Shown: positions 34,377 through 44,779, counted from the first letter of the stretch. The stretch is 64,000 bases of DNA from Cristatella mucedo (GCA_009760855.2 WPIO01000004.1:8570001-8634000); one strand, 5' to 3'. Numbers and translations: made by a program. Notes: generated from the sequence alone by a model not told the origin.

Positions 34377-34900
34377 AAAGGCTTGACCACGTTTCTTCTT
34401 TGCTGAAAGAGCTTCGATCGTTTCGGTTGATTAACGGATACAGAGAAAAGTTCTTTCGCTGACCAGCAAGGCCAAGGCCACGGCTCGTTTCCTTCGTACC
34501 TAGCTGAACTGCTGCACCAGTTTCAGCACCTCACGCCCTTAGGTCCTCTATGGGTGATACATTAGCTGTTCTGCTCCTCTGCTTGAAGACCGTTGGCGAC
34601 AGAAGCTTTTGCTCTGCAGGTCCTAGAGTGCGTAGCGCACCACAATTCTTGAGCAATGACATCCACTCTCCTGCTGCCGACTGTGGCAAGTTCTTTCCAG
34701 CCGTCGTGAGCTGCGACGTCCATGCTGTTCACTACCTCAACTGCTCTTCTGACTCCGCCACGCTTCTGTTTGTTTCGTGAGATGAAGTCTGTTAGCTACC
34801 TCACCGAAAGTCACTAAGGCTTTGAGTGCGCTAAGACAACTCTCCTTCGCTGCGTAACACGCTCTTTGTCTTTCTGGCTTTGCGGAGTCACCAGAGAGAT
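34377..34900 (+). mobile_element. second LINE family, RT C-terminal relic
   Basis: Frames read 'DHVSSLLKELRSF', a degraded '(Y)LAELLHQFQ' and 'LKTVGDRSFCSAGPRV', the common end of CR1/L2 polymerases (LKT.GDRAFS.A.PR.WN). It shares sequence with 38380-39250 and 58715-59075 but not with the first family. Confidence 0.75.
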
Positions 34901-34904
34901 AGGT

Positions 34905-35340
34905 ACATCACCATACATGGGCGGTGAATTGAGCTCTAGATGTTGGAACCAGACTGACGTCTCGCGGAAGGCTATGCGCGGGTCAGAAGTTCAGTGGCGC
35001 TCCGGAGGCCGCACGAGAGTTGTGGTTTGACGTCATGGCTGACTCTGGATGCCTGCGATCTTTCGTAGTCGTGAAAGCTGTCTTTTCTACGCTGTTTGAT
35101 ATGAGGCTGCCATCTTAAGGTATGAGGGGCTCGTCGTTGCTTCCGTGCTCGTTCCGCTACCGTCGGCATACCCGCATGCACTTGTGCTGCACGCATACGA
35201 GTCGTTATCCACGGGGATCAAAGGCTCAGAGTTTTGCCGGTATTTGTCGTGCGCGTGCGAGAGCTAAAGGCTCCGTTACGCTCCACCGCGTTGGTGGCCT
35301 AGGGACGTTATTGCAGAAGCAGCTCTGCTCCTCACCGCTC
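34905..35340. other. no recognised gene
   Basis: No domain, no repeat family recognised. Confidence 0.4.
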
Positions 35341-35342
35341 TA

Positions 35343-35560
35343 GTTTGGCCCGCGGGCTAAGGTGCTCGCCTTTGACCACCGAGGTCACGAGCTCGAGCCC
35401 AGCGGCACAATTGAACGCCTGGATAGTGATTTTCTTAGGGCACTATATGAATTCTCTTATACAAGTTCTTTTGGGGCGCTATGAAGGCTCTTCTGTCGCT
35501 ATACAAAAGAGGCTGTTTAATCAGTTAGGATTTTGTTTTTATTTTTTATTTATACGAAGG
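35343..35560 (+). mobile_element. chimeric SINE: B-type head and body, A-type 3' end
   Basis: It starts with the B head (tttggcccgcgggctaaggtg) and B box (agctcgagccc), continues with 'gaacgcctggatagtgattt' (B 3' part), a partial duplication of the B 3' end ('aagttcttttggggcgctat'), then switches to 'gaaggctcttctgtcgctat' and 'acaaaagaggctgtttaatc', the A 3' end with a T-rich tail. The switch happens at the shared word gcgctat/tcgctat. Confidence 0.7.
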
Positions 35561-35704
35561 AATTATGTAATTATATGTTGTAGCAGTCTCGCACAGGACT
35601 CCAAAAAAAACATGACGCCGCCATGTTAAACATACAATTTTTATCAGCCCACATGCTTCGGAGTGCAAGTCGTACACGCGCAACTGCGTGTGTTTGGCAA
35701 AAGA

Positions 35705-36075
35705 AAGAGACGGACGATAATAACAATAATACGTTTGTATAGCGCCCTCAGTGAACTTATTCTCTATTTAGGCACTTTGCAGATGCTGTAAACTGTGTAT
35801 AGAAAGCATGACCAATTGATTAGTGGTAACATTCGCAATGCCACCAAGCATAATATTGTTAGAGGTGACACCTATAAGGTCAGCATGTACGATATGGTTA
35901 GTAGCAGCAGGCATAGTTTCAGCACGCATAATCACACATGGCATGTCGCACCAGGCATGAGAGAGTATGAACTAAGGGCACCGTCTCCAAAGATTTTGAG
36001 GTTCGTATGAGGTATAGCTAAGCAATTTGAGTAAGAACAGTGAGTGATACGATGCTTGGTCCGGTGCGATAAAAA
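35705..36075 (-). mobile_element. LINE 3' relic
   Basis: Minus strand: ends in an ATT-like run (35716-35730), LINE 3' segment, and part of the coding tail ('PYEPQNLWRR' region, cf. 'RTNLKSFGDRAF'). Truncated at the 5' side near 36075. Confidence 0.7.
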
Positions 36076-36236
36076 AGCTCAATAGACTTAAAGCCGTAGA
36101 CGGGAAGTGAGAAGAATGATGAGAGAGACGAGGAAAACAGAAGAGACAGAGGGAGAGAGCGTTCCATGAGTGGGTTCGAAAGAAGGCACCAAGCACACCC
36201 GTATAGCAGACACGAATGCGGTCAGATCGGAGTGTT

Positions 36237-36359
36237 CTGTCTCTCTCCCGCTCTCTCTCCCGCTCTCTCTCCCGTTCTCTCTCCCGCTCTCTCTCCCGCT
36301 CTCTCTCCCGCTCTCTCTCCCGCTCTCTCTCCCGCTCTCTCTCGCCGCTCTCTCTCGCG

Positions 36360-36410
<51 letters not shown>

Positions 36411-36597
36411 CTCTCTCTCTCCCGCTCTCTCTCCCGCTCTCTCTCCCGCTCTCTCTCCCGCTCTCTCTCTCCCTCTCTCTCTCTCTCTCTCCCCCTCTCT
36501 CTCCCGCTCTCTCTCCCCCTCTCTCTCTCTCCCTCTCTCTCCCTCTCTCTCCCTCTCTCTCTCCCGCTCTCTCTCCCGCTCTCTCTCCCTCTCTCTC

Positions 36598-36631
<34 letters not shown>

Positions 36632-36716
36632 CCGCTCTCTCTCCCGCTCTCTCTCCCGCTCTCTCTCCCGCTCTCTCTCCCGCTCTCTCTCCCGCTCTCT
36701 CTCCCGCTCTCTCTCC

Positions 36717-36763
<47 letters not shown>

Positions 36764-36883
36764 GCTCTCTCTCCCGCTCTCTCTCCCGCTCTCTCTCCCG
36801 CTCTCTCTCTCCCGCTCTCTCTCCCGCTCTCTCTCCCGCTCTCTCTCCCGCTCTCTCTCCCGCTCTCTCTCTCGCTCTCTCTT
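36237..36883. repeat. large CT array with 12-bp unit
   Basis: About 650 bp of polypyrimidine. The dominant unit is the 12-mer cccgctctctct, with pure (CT)n blocks at about 36370-36410, 36580-36630 and 36720-36760. Frames of 220-320 codons through it are artefacts. Confidence 0.95.
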
Positions 36884-36890
36884 TCACAGT

Positions 36891-37080
36891 GAGCCGTAAT
36901 GGCTCACTAGGTAAGGTGGTTGCTTTTCATGACCTCGGCCCCGAGGTCGTGGGCTCGAATCCTGTGGTGGGCGATCCTTTATCACCACTGCAAGCGGCGG
37001 TGATGGCCATGAAGGCTCTTCTGTCGCTATACAAAAAGAGGCTGTTAAATCAGCTTGTATTTATTTATTTTTATTTATTC
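36891..37080 (+). mobile_element. SINE A, well preserved copy at the edge of the CT array
   Basis: The same structure as 9216-9400: A box tggctcactagg, palindrome cgacctcggccccgaggtcg with one change, B box ggctcgaatcc, body, and an ATTT-rich tail. Inserted within a few bases of the end of the CT array. Confidence 0.9.
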
Positions 37081-37084
37081 TCTT

Positions 37085-38018
37085 CACCGTACACGCTCCT
37101 CATCCAGAAATTATCACAGTGCTAAGGCGGAATTCTGGGGAGGGGGTGGGGGAGGAATACTGGGGGGTATTTACTTCCCTACACCGGGGCAGCGACTGGA
37201 CCGCTCCCTATCCGTAAGCCCCCCGACCGTCACCAACGACGACGCTATGTCTTAGTTCTAAGCTATGTGTATGTTCTATGTCTTAATTTCACTCGATGAG
37301 CAACCGTCGAGTCTGCAGCGAATACGCGCTATAATATTCGCTCCAAGTTTTCCTAAATTGCCGGTCTAGCTCCGCCTGGGAGAAAATGTTGCGGATCCCC
37401 AGCCGCCTATATAAAAGTCTGTTAGCAGGTCACGTGTCTCAGCTGAATGTAGCCTCGCTCCGCCACTGGTTACGACCGTAGCCGTGTGACCGCGAGCAAC
37501 CTAGCCAATCGATAAAATCAGCTTCCAGGCATTCGAGCTGCGGCTAACTCAATATTTAATTAAGTTTTATTTCCTGGAAAGGAATAAAATGTACTTGTAC
37601 CCGGTCAATGATGTCCCACGAAATGGACGCTGCGGCCGCCGGCTCAATCTTCGCCGCGAGCAGCGTCCGCCAGCGACCGCTGGGGCCGGTGCCTCGTCCT
37701 CGCGTGTTGTAGCGGCGGCCTTTCGCACTGGAGTCGCCATCGTCCTCGGAGGACGCGAAAAGGAATCTGCCCGAGCAGCATTTAGTTCGCGGACGAGCGC
37801 CGACGTGTCCTCATCGCATACAGCAGGACGCGACGAACACTCGACTCGCAGCCTCTACCCCCCCCCGTCCGTCCGCACCGTAGCGTCCACCGCGGTCCGG
37901 CGCGTGCGCGCCGGCCTTTGGCCCGACTAAATCCGTCGGCTGGCTATCGGGCGACGGGCCTCGCCCGCCGCTCGCTCGCACGCTCGCCCTTAACGACGCC
38001 ACCTTCCTCCCTCCCGCA
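37085..38018. other. GC-rich stretch without a called gene
   Basis: Sequence from 37600 to 37930 carries a 113-codon plus-strand frame without a domain. G-rich run at 37137-37158. Confidence 0.4.
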
Positions 38019-38019
38019 G

Positions 38020-38224
38020 CAAAGTCCCTGCTGTGGGAGAGCTCCCCGAGCAGCCGTCGCCCACCCCGAGTATTCGCCTCGCGGCTGCCGGTAACGAGGA
38101 GTTGGCGGTGGACGAGTCAAACGGCGGAGGAAAACTCGTGCACCCTCCGACGAAGAGGCCCAGGAACCGGGCGCCGCGCCCCAGGCTGCCAGAGCGCACA
38201 GGCGGCGGCGGCGGTCTCTCGTAG
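38020..38224 (+). CDS. candidate terminal exon with capping-protein-interaction-like motif
   Basis: A strong acceptor (ttcctccctcccgcag, ending 38019) is followed by an open frame of 68 codons to a TAG at 38222-38224. An in-frame stop lies just upstream, so it can only be coding if spliced. The first base completes a codon (intron phase 2). The protein has a Pro-rich start, an acidic part (NEELAVDESNGGG) and the segment LVHPPTKRPRNRAPRPRLP. This resembles the CPI motif (LxHxTxxRPKx6P) of CARMIL, CD2AP/CIN85 and related regulators that bind actin capping protein, with the Thr shifted by one and two extra residues before the last Pro. No preceding exon was found. It could be chance in GC-rich DNA. 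Confidence 0.3.
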
Positions 38225-38384
38225 TCGGGCCAGTCTCTGCGGCTTCAGAGTCGGTCGTGGTCACAATAAGCCCGGGATGACCGGACTTGATCCGCGCACG
38301 TCTTAACCTGTAGCTCAAATGAGAGAGCATTCAAGGTGCCCAAAAACTGCCAGCGAGCCTCTGCAGCTGGTGATGAAAACATTT

Positions 38385-38647
38385 CGCGAAGGTTGGTCAG
38401 TATAAATCCAAAAGGTTCAGCCACGCGTCACCTTTCCTGAAGGAGCCTCGATGGCTGCCGGTATTTCAACGGATGCAGAGCGAGATTCTTACTCTTACCC
38501 ACAAGGCCACTTACCCGCAAGGCTCGCAGCCACGGCCTGGCTCTCTTTCGTATCTAGCTGACCTGCTGCGCTAGTTTCAGCCGCCTCGTGCCCCTCTGGT
38601 CTTCTATGGGCGATAAATAAGCTGTTTCATTCGTTCGCATAAAGACC
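38385..38647 (+). mobile_element. second LINE family relic, 5' half of an interrupted copy
   Basis: Aligns with 34385-34600 ('cacggctcg...cgtacctagctga', 'cctctatgggtgat' and 'gcttgaagacc'). The alignment stops at 'aaagacc' (38647), where another LINE 3' end begins, and resumes at 38938. Confidence 0.7.
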
Positions 38648-38937
38648 TATTTAGGAAAGCATTTAGTAGATCCCTGTGATTCGTCCTTTATGTGCTTATG
38701 CGTGCTGCCACTGTGCATGCTGCTTCTAACCACATTTGCATGCTGACTCTGTCTCTCCCTTTGACCCTGTGCATGTCACCCCTAACCACGCTATTCATAT
38801 TATTTATCAAGCATGATACCACTCAACATTCGATCGTGTTTCCTTTGCAGCAAATGTAAAGCACCTAGAAAGAGATTAAGTTGTCTGAGGGAGCTTTATC
38901 AAGTGTATTCATTGTTATTATTATTATTATTATTATT
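38648..38937 (+). mobile_element. first-family LINE 3' end with (ATT)n tail, inserted in another LINE
   Basis: Starts with 'ctatttaggaaagcatttag' (end of the coding part and 3' UTR), ends with 'gtaaagcacctagaaagaga', 'gagggagctttatcaagtg' and (ATT)n. Both borders are exact with respect to the surrounding second-family copy. Confidence 0.8.
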
Positions 38938-39250
38938 CGGCGTAGAAGCTTTTCCTCTAGAGGTGGTCGTCTAAGAAACTCACTGTCACAATTTTTACCC
39001 AACGACGTCTATTATCCTACAGCCAACCATAGTACACCTTTCAAGCCCTCTTGAGGTGGTTCTTCCATGTTACTGACTACCTCAAATGCTCTCATGGCTC
39101 AGCTATGCTTCCTACTTTCTCTTTGTGGCATTAAATGGAGTCTGGTGGTAAGCGTGGTGCGCCGATAGCCGCTAACGCTATAAGCGCTCTATAGAAAACT
39201 CTTCAGCTTAGCACCCACTCAATCCTTGTGGCTTTGTGGAGTTATAGACG
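38938..39250 (+). mobile_element. second LINE family relic, 3' half of the interrupted copy
   Basis: Resumes with 'cggcgtagaagcttttcctc', equal to 'ttggcgacagaagcttttgc' at 34600, and continues to the 'ctcagctatgcttcc' and 'ctttgtggcattaaatggag' region shared with 26335 and 34740. Confidence 0.7.
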
Positions 39251-39342
39251 GTGATCAAATTACGATTAGATTAGATTAATTTGCATTAGATTAGACTTAA
39301 TTGCGAGCAATACTAGCTTGCAGCAGTACTCCAGGGAGAGAC

Positions 39343-39720
39343 TAATAATAATAATAATAATAATAATAATGATACACTTGATAAAGCGCACTCAGAGAAC
39401 TCAATCTCTTTCTAGGCGCTTTGCATTTGCTGCAAAGGAAGCACGATCGAATGGTGAGTGGTATTACGCTTGATAAACAAGAATAACATGGTTAGGGGTG
39501 ACATGCACAGGGTCAGCATGCATGTGTGGTTAGTGGCAGCATGCACAGTGTCAGCACGCATAAGCACGTGAAGGATGAATCACAGGGACCGACTAAATGC
39601 TGTCCTAAATACGTGCGTTTTTACTTTCTTTTTAAATGTGGTCAAGTCAGGGGATGTCGTGACGCAAGTCGGGAGTGAGTTCCATGCGCTGGGAGCGCAC
39701 GAACGAAATGCACGGTAACA
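39343..39720 (-). mobile_element. LINE 3' fragment (first family)
   Basis: (AAT)n tail at 39343-39370, then minus-strand LINE 3' UTR and the end of the coding tail ('tgcgctgggagcgcacgaac' equals the 'SCAPKAWNSL' region). It stops abruptly at about 39720, where unrelated sequence starts. Confidence 0.8.
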
Positions 39721-41355
39721 CTCACATCCCCCATCGGGCAGCATTTTAGTCACAAGGGAGCTTTTTATTTCTGCTTCTGATACTCACGACGCTCGCTGCA
39801 TCTGCGAGTACTGGCGCGCGAGCGCTTCAAGTCGTAGAGAGAACAGAGAGCGGTCGACCGGTACCCCGCGGCGAGCTGCTCGCGGCCATGTTGCTAGCCG
39901 TCGTGATTCGCGGCGCCTGAGAGCGGTGTTCCAGCGCAACAGCATTTCGCATTTAGCGTCGGCAGTTTCGCAGCTGCGGTCCCAAAACAGCTTCCGTGGG
40001 GCAGGGGGCCGCCGATTAGCGCAACGACGCTACGCGTTTGGCAAGGCGCAGGCACTTCTGCCTCTTTCCACCTCTTTCTGTCACTTTCCGAGAAGTGCGG
40101 AAAGGGAATGCGGAGGGCGGATTCGGCTTCGTTAGAACGCGGCGAGTGGGATGCAAACTTGATAGATCCTCTCCAATTGGCGTCGTACCCTCGATCCTGA
40201 CGGCGTCCGCCGGAGGTTTTTCGGCGCAATGTCGGCGGTCGGTCAACCGCCGCGCTCCATTCGCTTCCGCTTCCGGAAGCTTCCAGGGCGCAGAGACCGC
40301 AACCTATGAAGCGCGAGCGGGCCGCGTGCCGCCGTCGCTTAGCATCGAATGAACGGCGGGAGCATTGCGCCCGCGTCGGTCGCTGCCGATCGCTGCCGCG
40401 CGAAGCGGCAGCGAAGCAGGCGCGGCGTCACCGCGCCTGCTGCCACCGGATGCTGGTCGCGATCGGTTTCGACGTCGCACGCGCAGACGCCGTTCGGCAG
40501 CGGACCTCGAGACGTCACGCGCCGCGGGAGCCCGCGGCCGGCGGACGAGCGCCGCGCGACTGCGGTCGGCTTGGGAGCGCGCCTTCCTTCCCCGGCCGGT
40601 TTGCGCTGCTGCGGCAGCGGCGCGCTTTCGCGCGTCGCCGCGAGACGGCGGTGGCGCCGTCTGGCTTCCCTCGGGCTCGAGACTACTCTCATTCCATCGA
40701 CCGGCTCCTAGCTCCCGGCGCGGCCCCGTCTCCTCTCCGGTCGCACCGTGCACGCTGCAACGTGCACCCTGCAACGGCATTGCAAAGGCGGGCGCGCGAG
40801 CCGCATCGCCGGTCGAGCGCGTCCCGGCGCGTCCCGCCGCGTCCTGGCGCGTCCCGGCGCGTCGGTCGGCGGATGGTGAGTGCGGTGAGGCGGATGGTGA
40901 GTGTCGCTGGCTGCTGCTGCGGCGGCAGAACTCCTAAAACCCAATACTGGCTGGCTTCCGGCATGGCCGCTGACGCGCGAACGATAGCGCGGAGGGCCGC
41001 TTGCGGCGGCGGCGGTGGCGTTTCTCGTGAGGGCGCCGCTGGCCGCCGCGTCTGCTGGCCATACCATCTCGCCGTCGATTAGTCGAGAATGCCACGTAAG
41101 CCGCCGGGAGGGGTGGGATGAGGTGGCGGTGGGGTGCGGCTCTGCGGCTGCTCTGCGGGGAATCGCTACGTCCTGGGTTTGTTTCGTCTATTTTCTTTTT
41201 TCCTGCAGGAGCGCAGCTGCGCTGTCGCGGTCGCCGCGCGCGCTTTGCTCGGCCGACGGCCTCGCTCGGTCGACGTTAGGTCGTCGTGCTGCAGTCGACG
41301 GCTGGCTCGCTAAGAGGTCGAACGCTGCGAGTGGCCGCCGCACTGCTGGTTGCAT

Positions 41356-41392
41356 GCGCCGAGCCGCGGCGCTTGCCGCCGCGGCTCGGCGC
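41356..41392. repeat. perfect inverted repeat, 16-bp arms, 5-nt loop
   Basis: The left arm gcgccgagccgcggcg (41356-41371) and right arm 41377-41392 are exactly complementary, loop cttgc. All-GC stem except one A-T pair. Confidence 0.9.
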
Positions 41393-41605
41393 CTACTGAT
41401 GGGCCGCCAAACGTGACCGTTTCGGAGCCTTGGGAGGGGGTGGGCGACGAAGCCTGGTCGAGCGTTCTGGTTAGCTCCAACTATTCGACGCGGGGGGGGG
41501 GGAGCGGCGGCGGCGGCGCGTTGCATGCAAGGGGGATGGGCAGTGAGTCGAACGGGAGCCCAATCGCTTGGGTGCTACGATCGCTAGTCTCTTCGCAAGA
41601 GCGCA

Positions 41606-41645
41606 GAATGAGGAGGCGGCGCCCTCCGCCGCCGCCTCCTCATTC
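41606..41645. repeat. perfect inverted repeat, 16-bp arms, 8-nt loop
   Basis: The left arm gaatgaggaggcggcg (41606-41621) and right arm 41630-41645 are exactly complementary, loop ccctccgc. Confidence 0.9.
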
Positions 41646-41925
41646 GGCGAGCTACTGCTACATCGGGGGCGGAGTGCGCCGAGATCGCCTAAATCATCGG
41701 CTGCTCGCGGTAATGATAATTATAATAATTATAATAATAATGATAATAATGCACTCAATGGCATTTGGAAGTTGAAGTAGCAACTTTTTCTTTCGACTTG
41801 ATGCTGATTACGAAAAAAGCCGCCACCGACAACCGCATCAACATTTGAAATACTTTGCAACGGTCCACGAAATTTCTAATCTAACCTTACCACATCTGTA
41901 ACAGTGGTGGTATCAACAGTAAATT

Positions 41926-42291
41926 TCACATCAGGCAGAAAATAAGAAACTCGAGGCATCTCATCCGGATCTGCTGGTGGTTATTCTTCAGCTGTTCTAG
42001 TGCATCGAATCTCTCCAAGTAAGGTAACTGACAAGCTTGAGGATAATAAAAAGAAATTAAGCTGCCTCTCAGCAATATTTTGCCATGATTTAACCTCTTT
42101 CTGGCAGTCAATCTCCGATACAAAATCCTTCGGTCATCGAGGTAACCGCAGGTAGCCCAAGTCTCTTCAGCCCTGACCCGGCACATCCGATGTGCTAGGT
42201 CGGCGAGTAATGTCTCAGATCGCAGGCTGGTAAGTAACCTCGGCCGGAAATTGCGGTGTGCGAAGTCCAAGAGCTGCCTTCCTGCCCCCAT
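41926..42291 (-). pseudogene. possible L1-type ORF1p C-terminal fragment
   Basis: A 121-codon minus-strand frame. Residues about 48-100 read 'GYLDDRRILYRRLTARKRLN', then 'GKILLRGSLISFYYPQA' and a following helix 'LERFDALEQLKNNHQQIRMR'. This follows the pattern of the C-terminal domain of L1-clade ORF1 proteins (a strand ending in Leu-Arg-Ala-Ala/Arg-rich helix, a 'G..I.F..D' strand, then a long Arg/Lys-rich helix), which bind RNA in the retrotransposition particle. The match is by pattern only. It has no start context and no neighbouring ORF2, so it would be a remnant. It could also be an unrelated chance frame. Confidence 0.3.
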
Positions 42292-42379
42292 TTTTATTAA
42301 GAATTGCTGAAAAAGATACCCTCTAGCAGGATTCTACGCCTCCATTGACGGACTAGGGTATATTTCCGTTGTGAGGCGA

Positions 42380-42500
42380 TGATAATAGAAATAATGACAA
42401 TAACAATAACAATGACGATGGTGACGTGAGGTAGTTTGCATAGCACCATAAATTAACTAAATCTCTGCCTAGGCGTTTTGCAATTCGCTGCACGATTATT
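42380..42500 (-). mobile_element. LINE 3' end relic
   Basis: Minus strand 3' UTR equivalent ('gcctaggcagagatttagtt' to 'tatggtgctatgcaaac') preceded on the plus strand by an ATT-like degenerate tail (42385-42415). Confidence 0.6.
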
Positions 42501-42562
42501 TTTAAAAAGTGTTATTTAATGGCGTTTGCAGGCTTGGATAAGCACGAGTAAGTACTTAATAA

Positions 42563-42920
42563 TGATAATAATAATAATAATAATGTACTTTATAAAGCGC
42601 CCTCAGAGAACTCAATCTCTTTCTAGGCACTTTACATTTGCTGCAAAGGGAAATGCAATTGAATGGTGAGTAATATCATGCTTGATAAACAAACAAAATG
42701 AATAACATGGTTAGGGGTGACATGCACAGGGTCAGCATGCAAATGTGGTTAGTGGCAGCATGCAAAGTGTCAGCACGCATAATCATATGAAGGACGAATC
42801 ACAGGGACCCAATAAATGCTGTCCTAAATAGGTGTGTTTTACGTTCTTTTTAAATGTGGTCAGGTCAGGTGATGTTCTGACGCAGGTCGGGAGGGAGTTC
42901 CAGGCTTTGGGAGCATAAGC
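42563..42920 (-). mobile_element. LINE 3' fragment (first family) with (ATT)n tail
   Basis: (AAT)n at 42563-42583, LINE 3' UTR, and the coding tail ending 'YAPKAWNSLPTCVRTSPDLT' (minus strand). Stops at about 42920. Very similar to 50341-50700. Confidence 0.85.
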
Positions 42921-42924
42921 GCTA

Positions 42925-43295
42925 CGATATGAAGGATGCCGCAGTGCGGTCACTGCCCTGTGCTGCGGGGCGTTACCAACTGAAGCGCTCGCTGAAATAA
43001 GCGCCATTTTTAAACTCACCCGGGGGTCACTTCTACCGGTCCAGGAGGTCTCGCCGCTCTCTAGGCTTAACGAGACTGCCGGATTCGCTCAAAGAGAAGG
43101 ACATCTCGCAGGGGCGTCGCTCGCCGAAAGCGTACTCGCGGTGGCAGTATTAGAAAGCGAGATGCGACCGGCGGCGATATTAAGGAAACCTTGAGGACGT
43201 CGGGTAGAAGCCGCGAGCTACGCTTCGATAGGCCGCCTTCCACATCCGTAGGGAACGACTGCATTTGAGGTCAAACACCGCACTGCGGATGCTCC

Positions 43296-43297
<2 letters not shown>
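42925..43297. other. no recognised gene
   Basis: GC-rich from here on, with short frames only. Confidence 0.4.
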
Positions 43298-43364
<67 letters not shown>

Positions 43365-43393
43365 GAGAGAGAGAGAGAGAGAGGGAGAGAGGG
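43298..43393. repeat. (GA)n microsatellite
   Basis: About 95 bp of GA dinucleotides with two AAAG interruptions and one GGG. Confidence 0.95.
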
Positions 43394-43394
43394 C

Positions 43395-44591
43395 GTAGGG
43401 ATCGAGAAAACGAAATCGCTAGGCGAAGTTCCCGTAGCGCCAATCCTGGGTGCTCGCTAGCGCTGTCCGGCGCTAGGCGTACGTGCGGGCTTTCTGCTGC
43501 GAGGGCAGAGGTTAGAGCGCTCGCGCGCGCGAGCGCAATTCTCGAGGCACGCCGCTCGCAATGCTAGGCTATCTCGGTTCGCCGGAGCCGACACCTGTTT
43601 TAGCGCCGCGCGCGTGGCCGCCGCACAATAGCGCATGTGGCCGGACCTGATAGCGCTTTGATAGGTATCGATCGAATTTCAGGATGCGAGACAGTCGCAG
43701 CCGCTGGTGGCGTCCAGGTTGGCCAGCATATCTGTCGCGTCGCCGGCGGCGGTAGCGCCCGCTGCGACTGAGGGCAGCCGCCCTAGCCGCAAGATGAAGA
43801 ACAAAGGTACAATTGCTAGACGCGACCGCCCCGCGCCTGTTGTCGCGCGGCCCCCCTCCCCCGCGAGAGCCTGCATGCGGGTTAATTACCAGCGGCGCCG
43901 CACAGCGAGGCCACACCGGTGGCCGGCTGCACTTAATCTTCGGCAAAGCGATCGGAAGGTTTGTTTGTGGCCCGCGTCGATGCCATCGATGCCGCAGCGA
44001 ATTTTTTCCGCCGTGCGAGCTGGCTTTCGCGAACCACGCCGCCGCCGCCGCCGCCGCCGCCGGTCACCGGAAGTTTAGACTCGCGGCGCGACTTGAGGAG
44101 ACCGTCGCCAAGCGCATTTATTTTTACGTGAGCCCCATCGACCGACCGACCGACCGGTGCAGGCGTGCATGATGGCCGTTTCGCGGCTCGAAGCGCGACC
44201 GGGGCCTCCGGTGCCCGACATCAAACCCTCGAGAACGCGCCGCCGCCTTCCGGCGTTGCCGCAAGACGCGCGGCAGAATGGCAGACCTCGACTCGCTTGA
44301 CGCGCGGGTCCGGTCTCGGCGCTGCTACGCGGTGATTCACAGGCGCCGCCGCCACCCTTCCGAGGCCGCCTCGGCGACGGCGGCGGCGGCGGCGTCGGCG
44401 ACGGCGGCGTCGGCGGCGGCGGCGGCGTCGGCGGCGGCGTCGGCGGCGGCGTCGAGACTACCGCGTTCTCCGGCCGGCTCAAGGCGCCGCGCGCGACGAG
44501 CTTTCCATTTCTTCGAGTCGCGCGCGCGCGCGCCACGACGAACCAAATCGAATGTCCTAATCCGAACCCCTCGCTCGCCGACGGCCCGCAG
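43395..44591. other. GC-rich intron or upstream sequence before exon 44592
   Basis: Contains a 20-bp perfect palindrome gcgctcgcgcgcgcgagcgc (43517-43536), a GCC run (44038-44062), an ACCG run (44141-44156) and GGC/GTC triplet repeats (44370-44455). A plus-strand frame from an ATG at 44278 (MADLDSLDAR) runs through the triplet repeats. It shows no domain and is not in frame with the exon. Confidence 0.45.
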
Positions 44592-44779
44592 GCGGCGGCA
44601 GCGCCATCGAGAAGTCGCTCTACATAGTCGGTCAGTTGGCCAAGAACCCCGAGTGCCTCGACGTGCTCGTGGACAGCCTGCTGCACTGCACGAGTCGCAT
44701 CGTCGACGCCATCGAGTCGTCAGACGACGCTCCGCTCGTTGCAAAGAGCATATCCGACATCTTCAGCACGCTGACTCAG
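44592..44779 (+). CDS. internal exon of a helical-repeat protein
   Basis: Acceptor cgcccgcag (ending 44591) and donor ctcag/gtgagc (GT at 44780). The first two bases complete a codon (incoming phase 1); it ends in phase 0. It encodes about 62 residues with amphipathic helices: IEKSLYIVGQLAKNPECLDV, then a second helix LVDSLLHCTSRIVDAIES and a third LVAKSISDIFSTLTQ. The helix-loop-helix rhythm resembles ARM/HEAT-type repeats. It joins in frame to the next exon at 47539. Alternative acceptor 44602 would need phase 2. The family is not identified. Confidence 0.78.

Larger units (their letters stand above)
39725..41925. other. GC-rich block, no called gene; two perfect hairpins
   Basis: From about 40250 to 41400 the sequence is CpG-rich with overlapping frames of 90-260 codons on both strands and no domain. 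It looks like a CpG island or GC-rich intron. Tandem gcgtccc(g/t)gc words at 40824-40865 and an ATT/ATA-rich patch at 41711-41752 were noted. Two perfect inverted repeats are listed separately. Confidence 0.4.

Noticed and set aside
36166-37125. Open frames of 220-320 codons on both strands
   Set aside because: They read through the CT array and into a SINE; a three- or two-base unit without stops gives open frames automatically.
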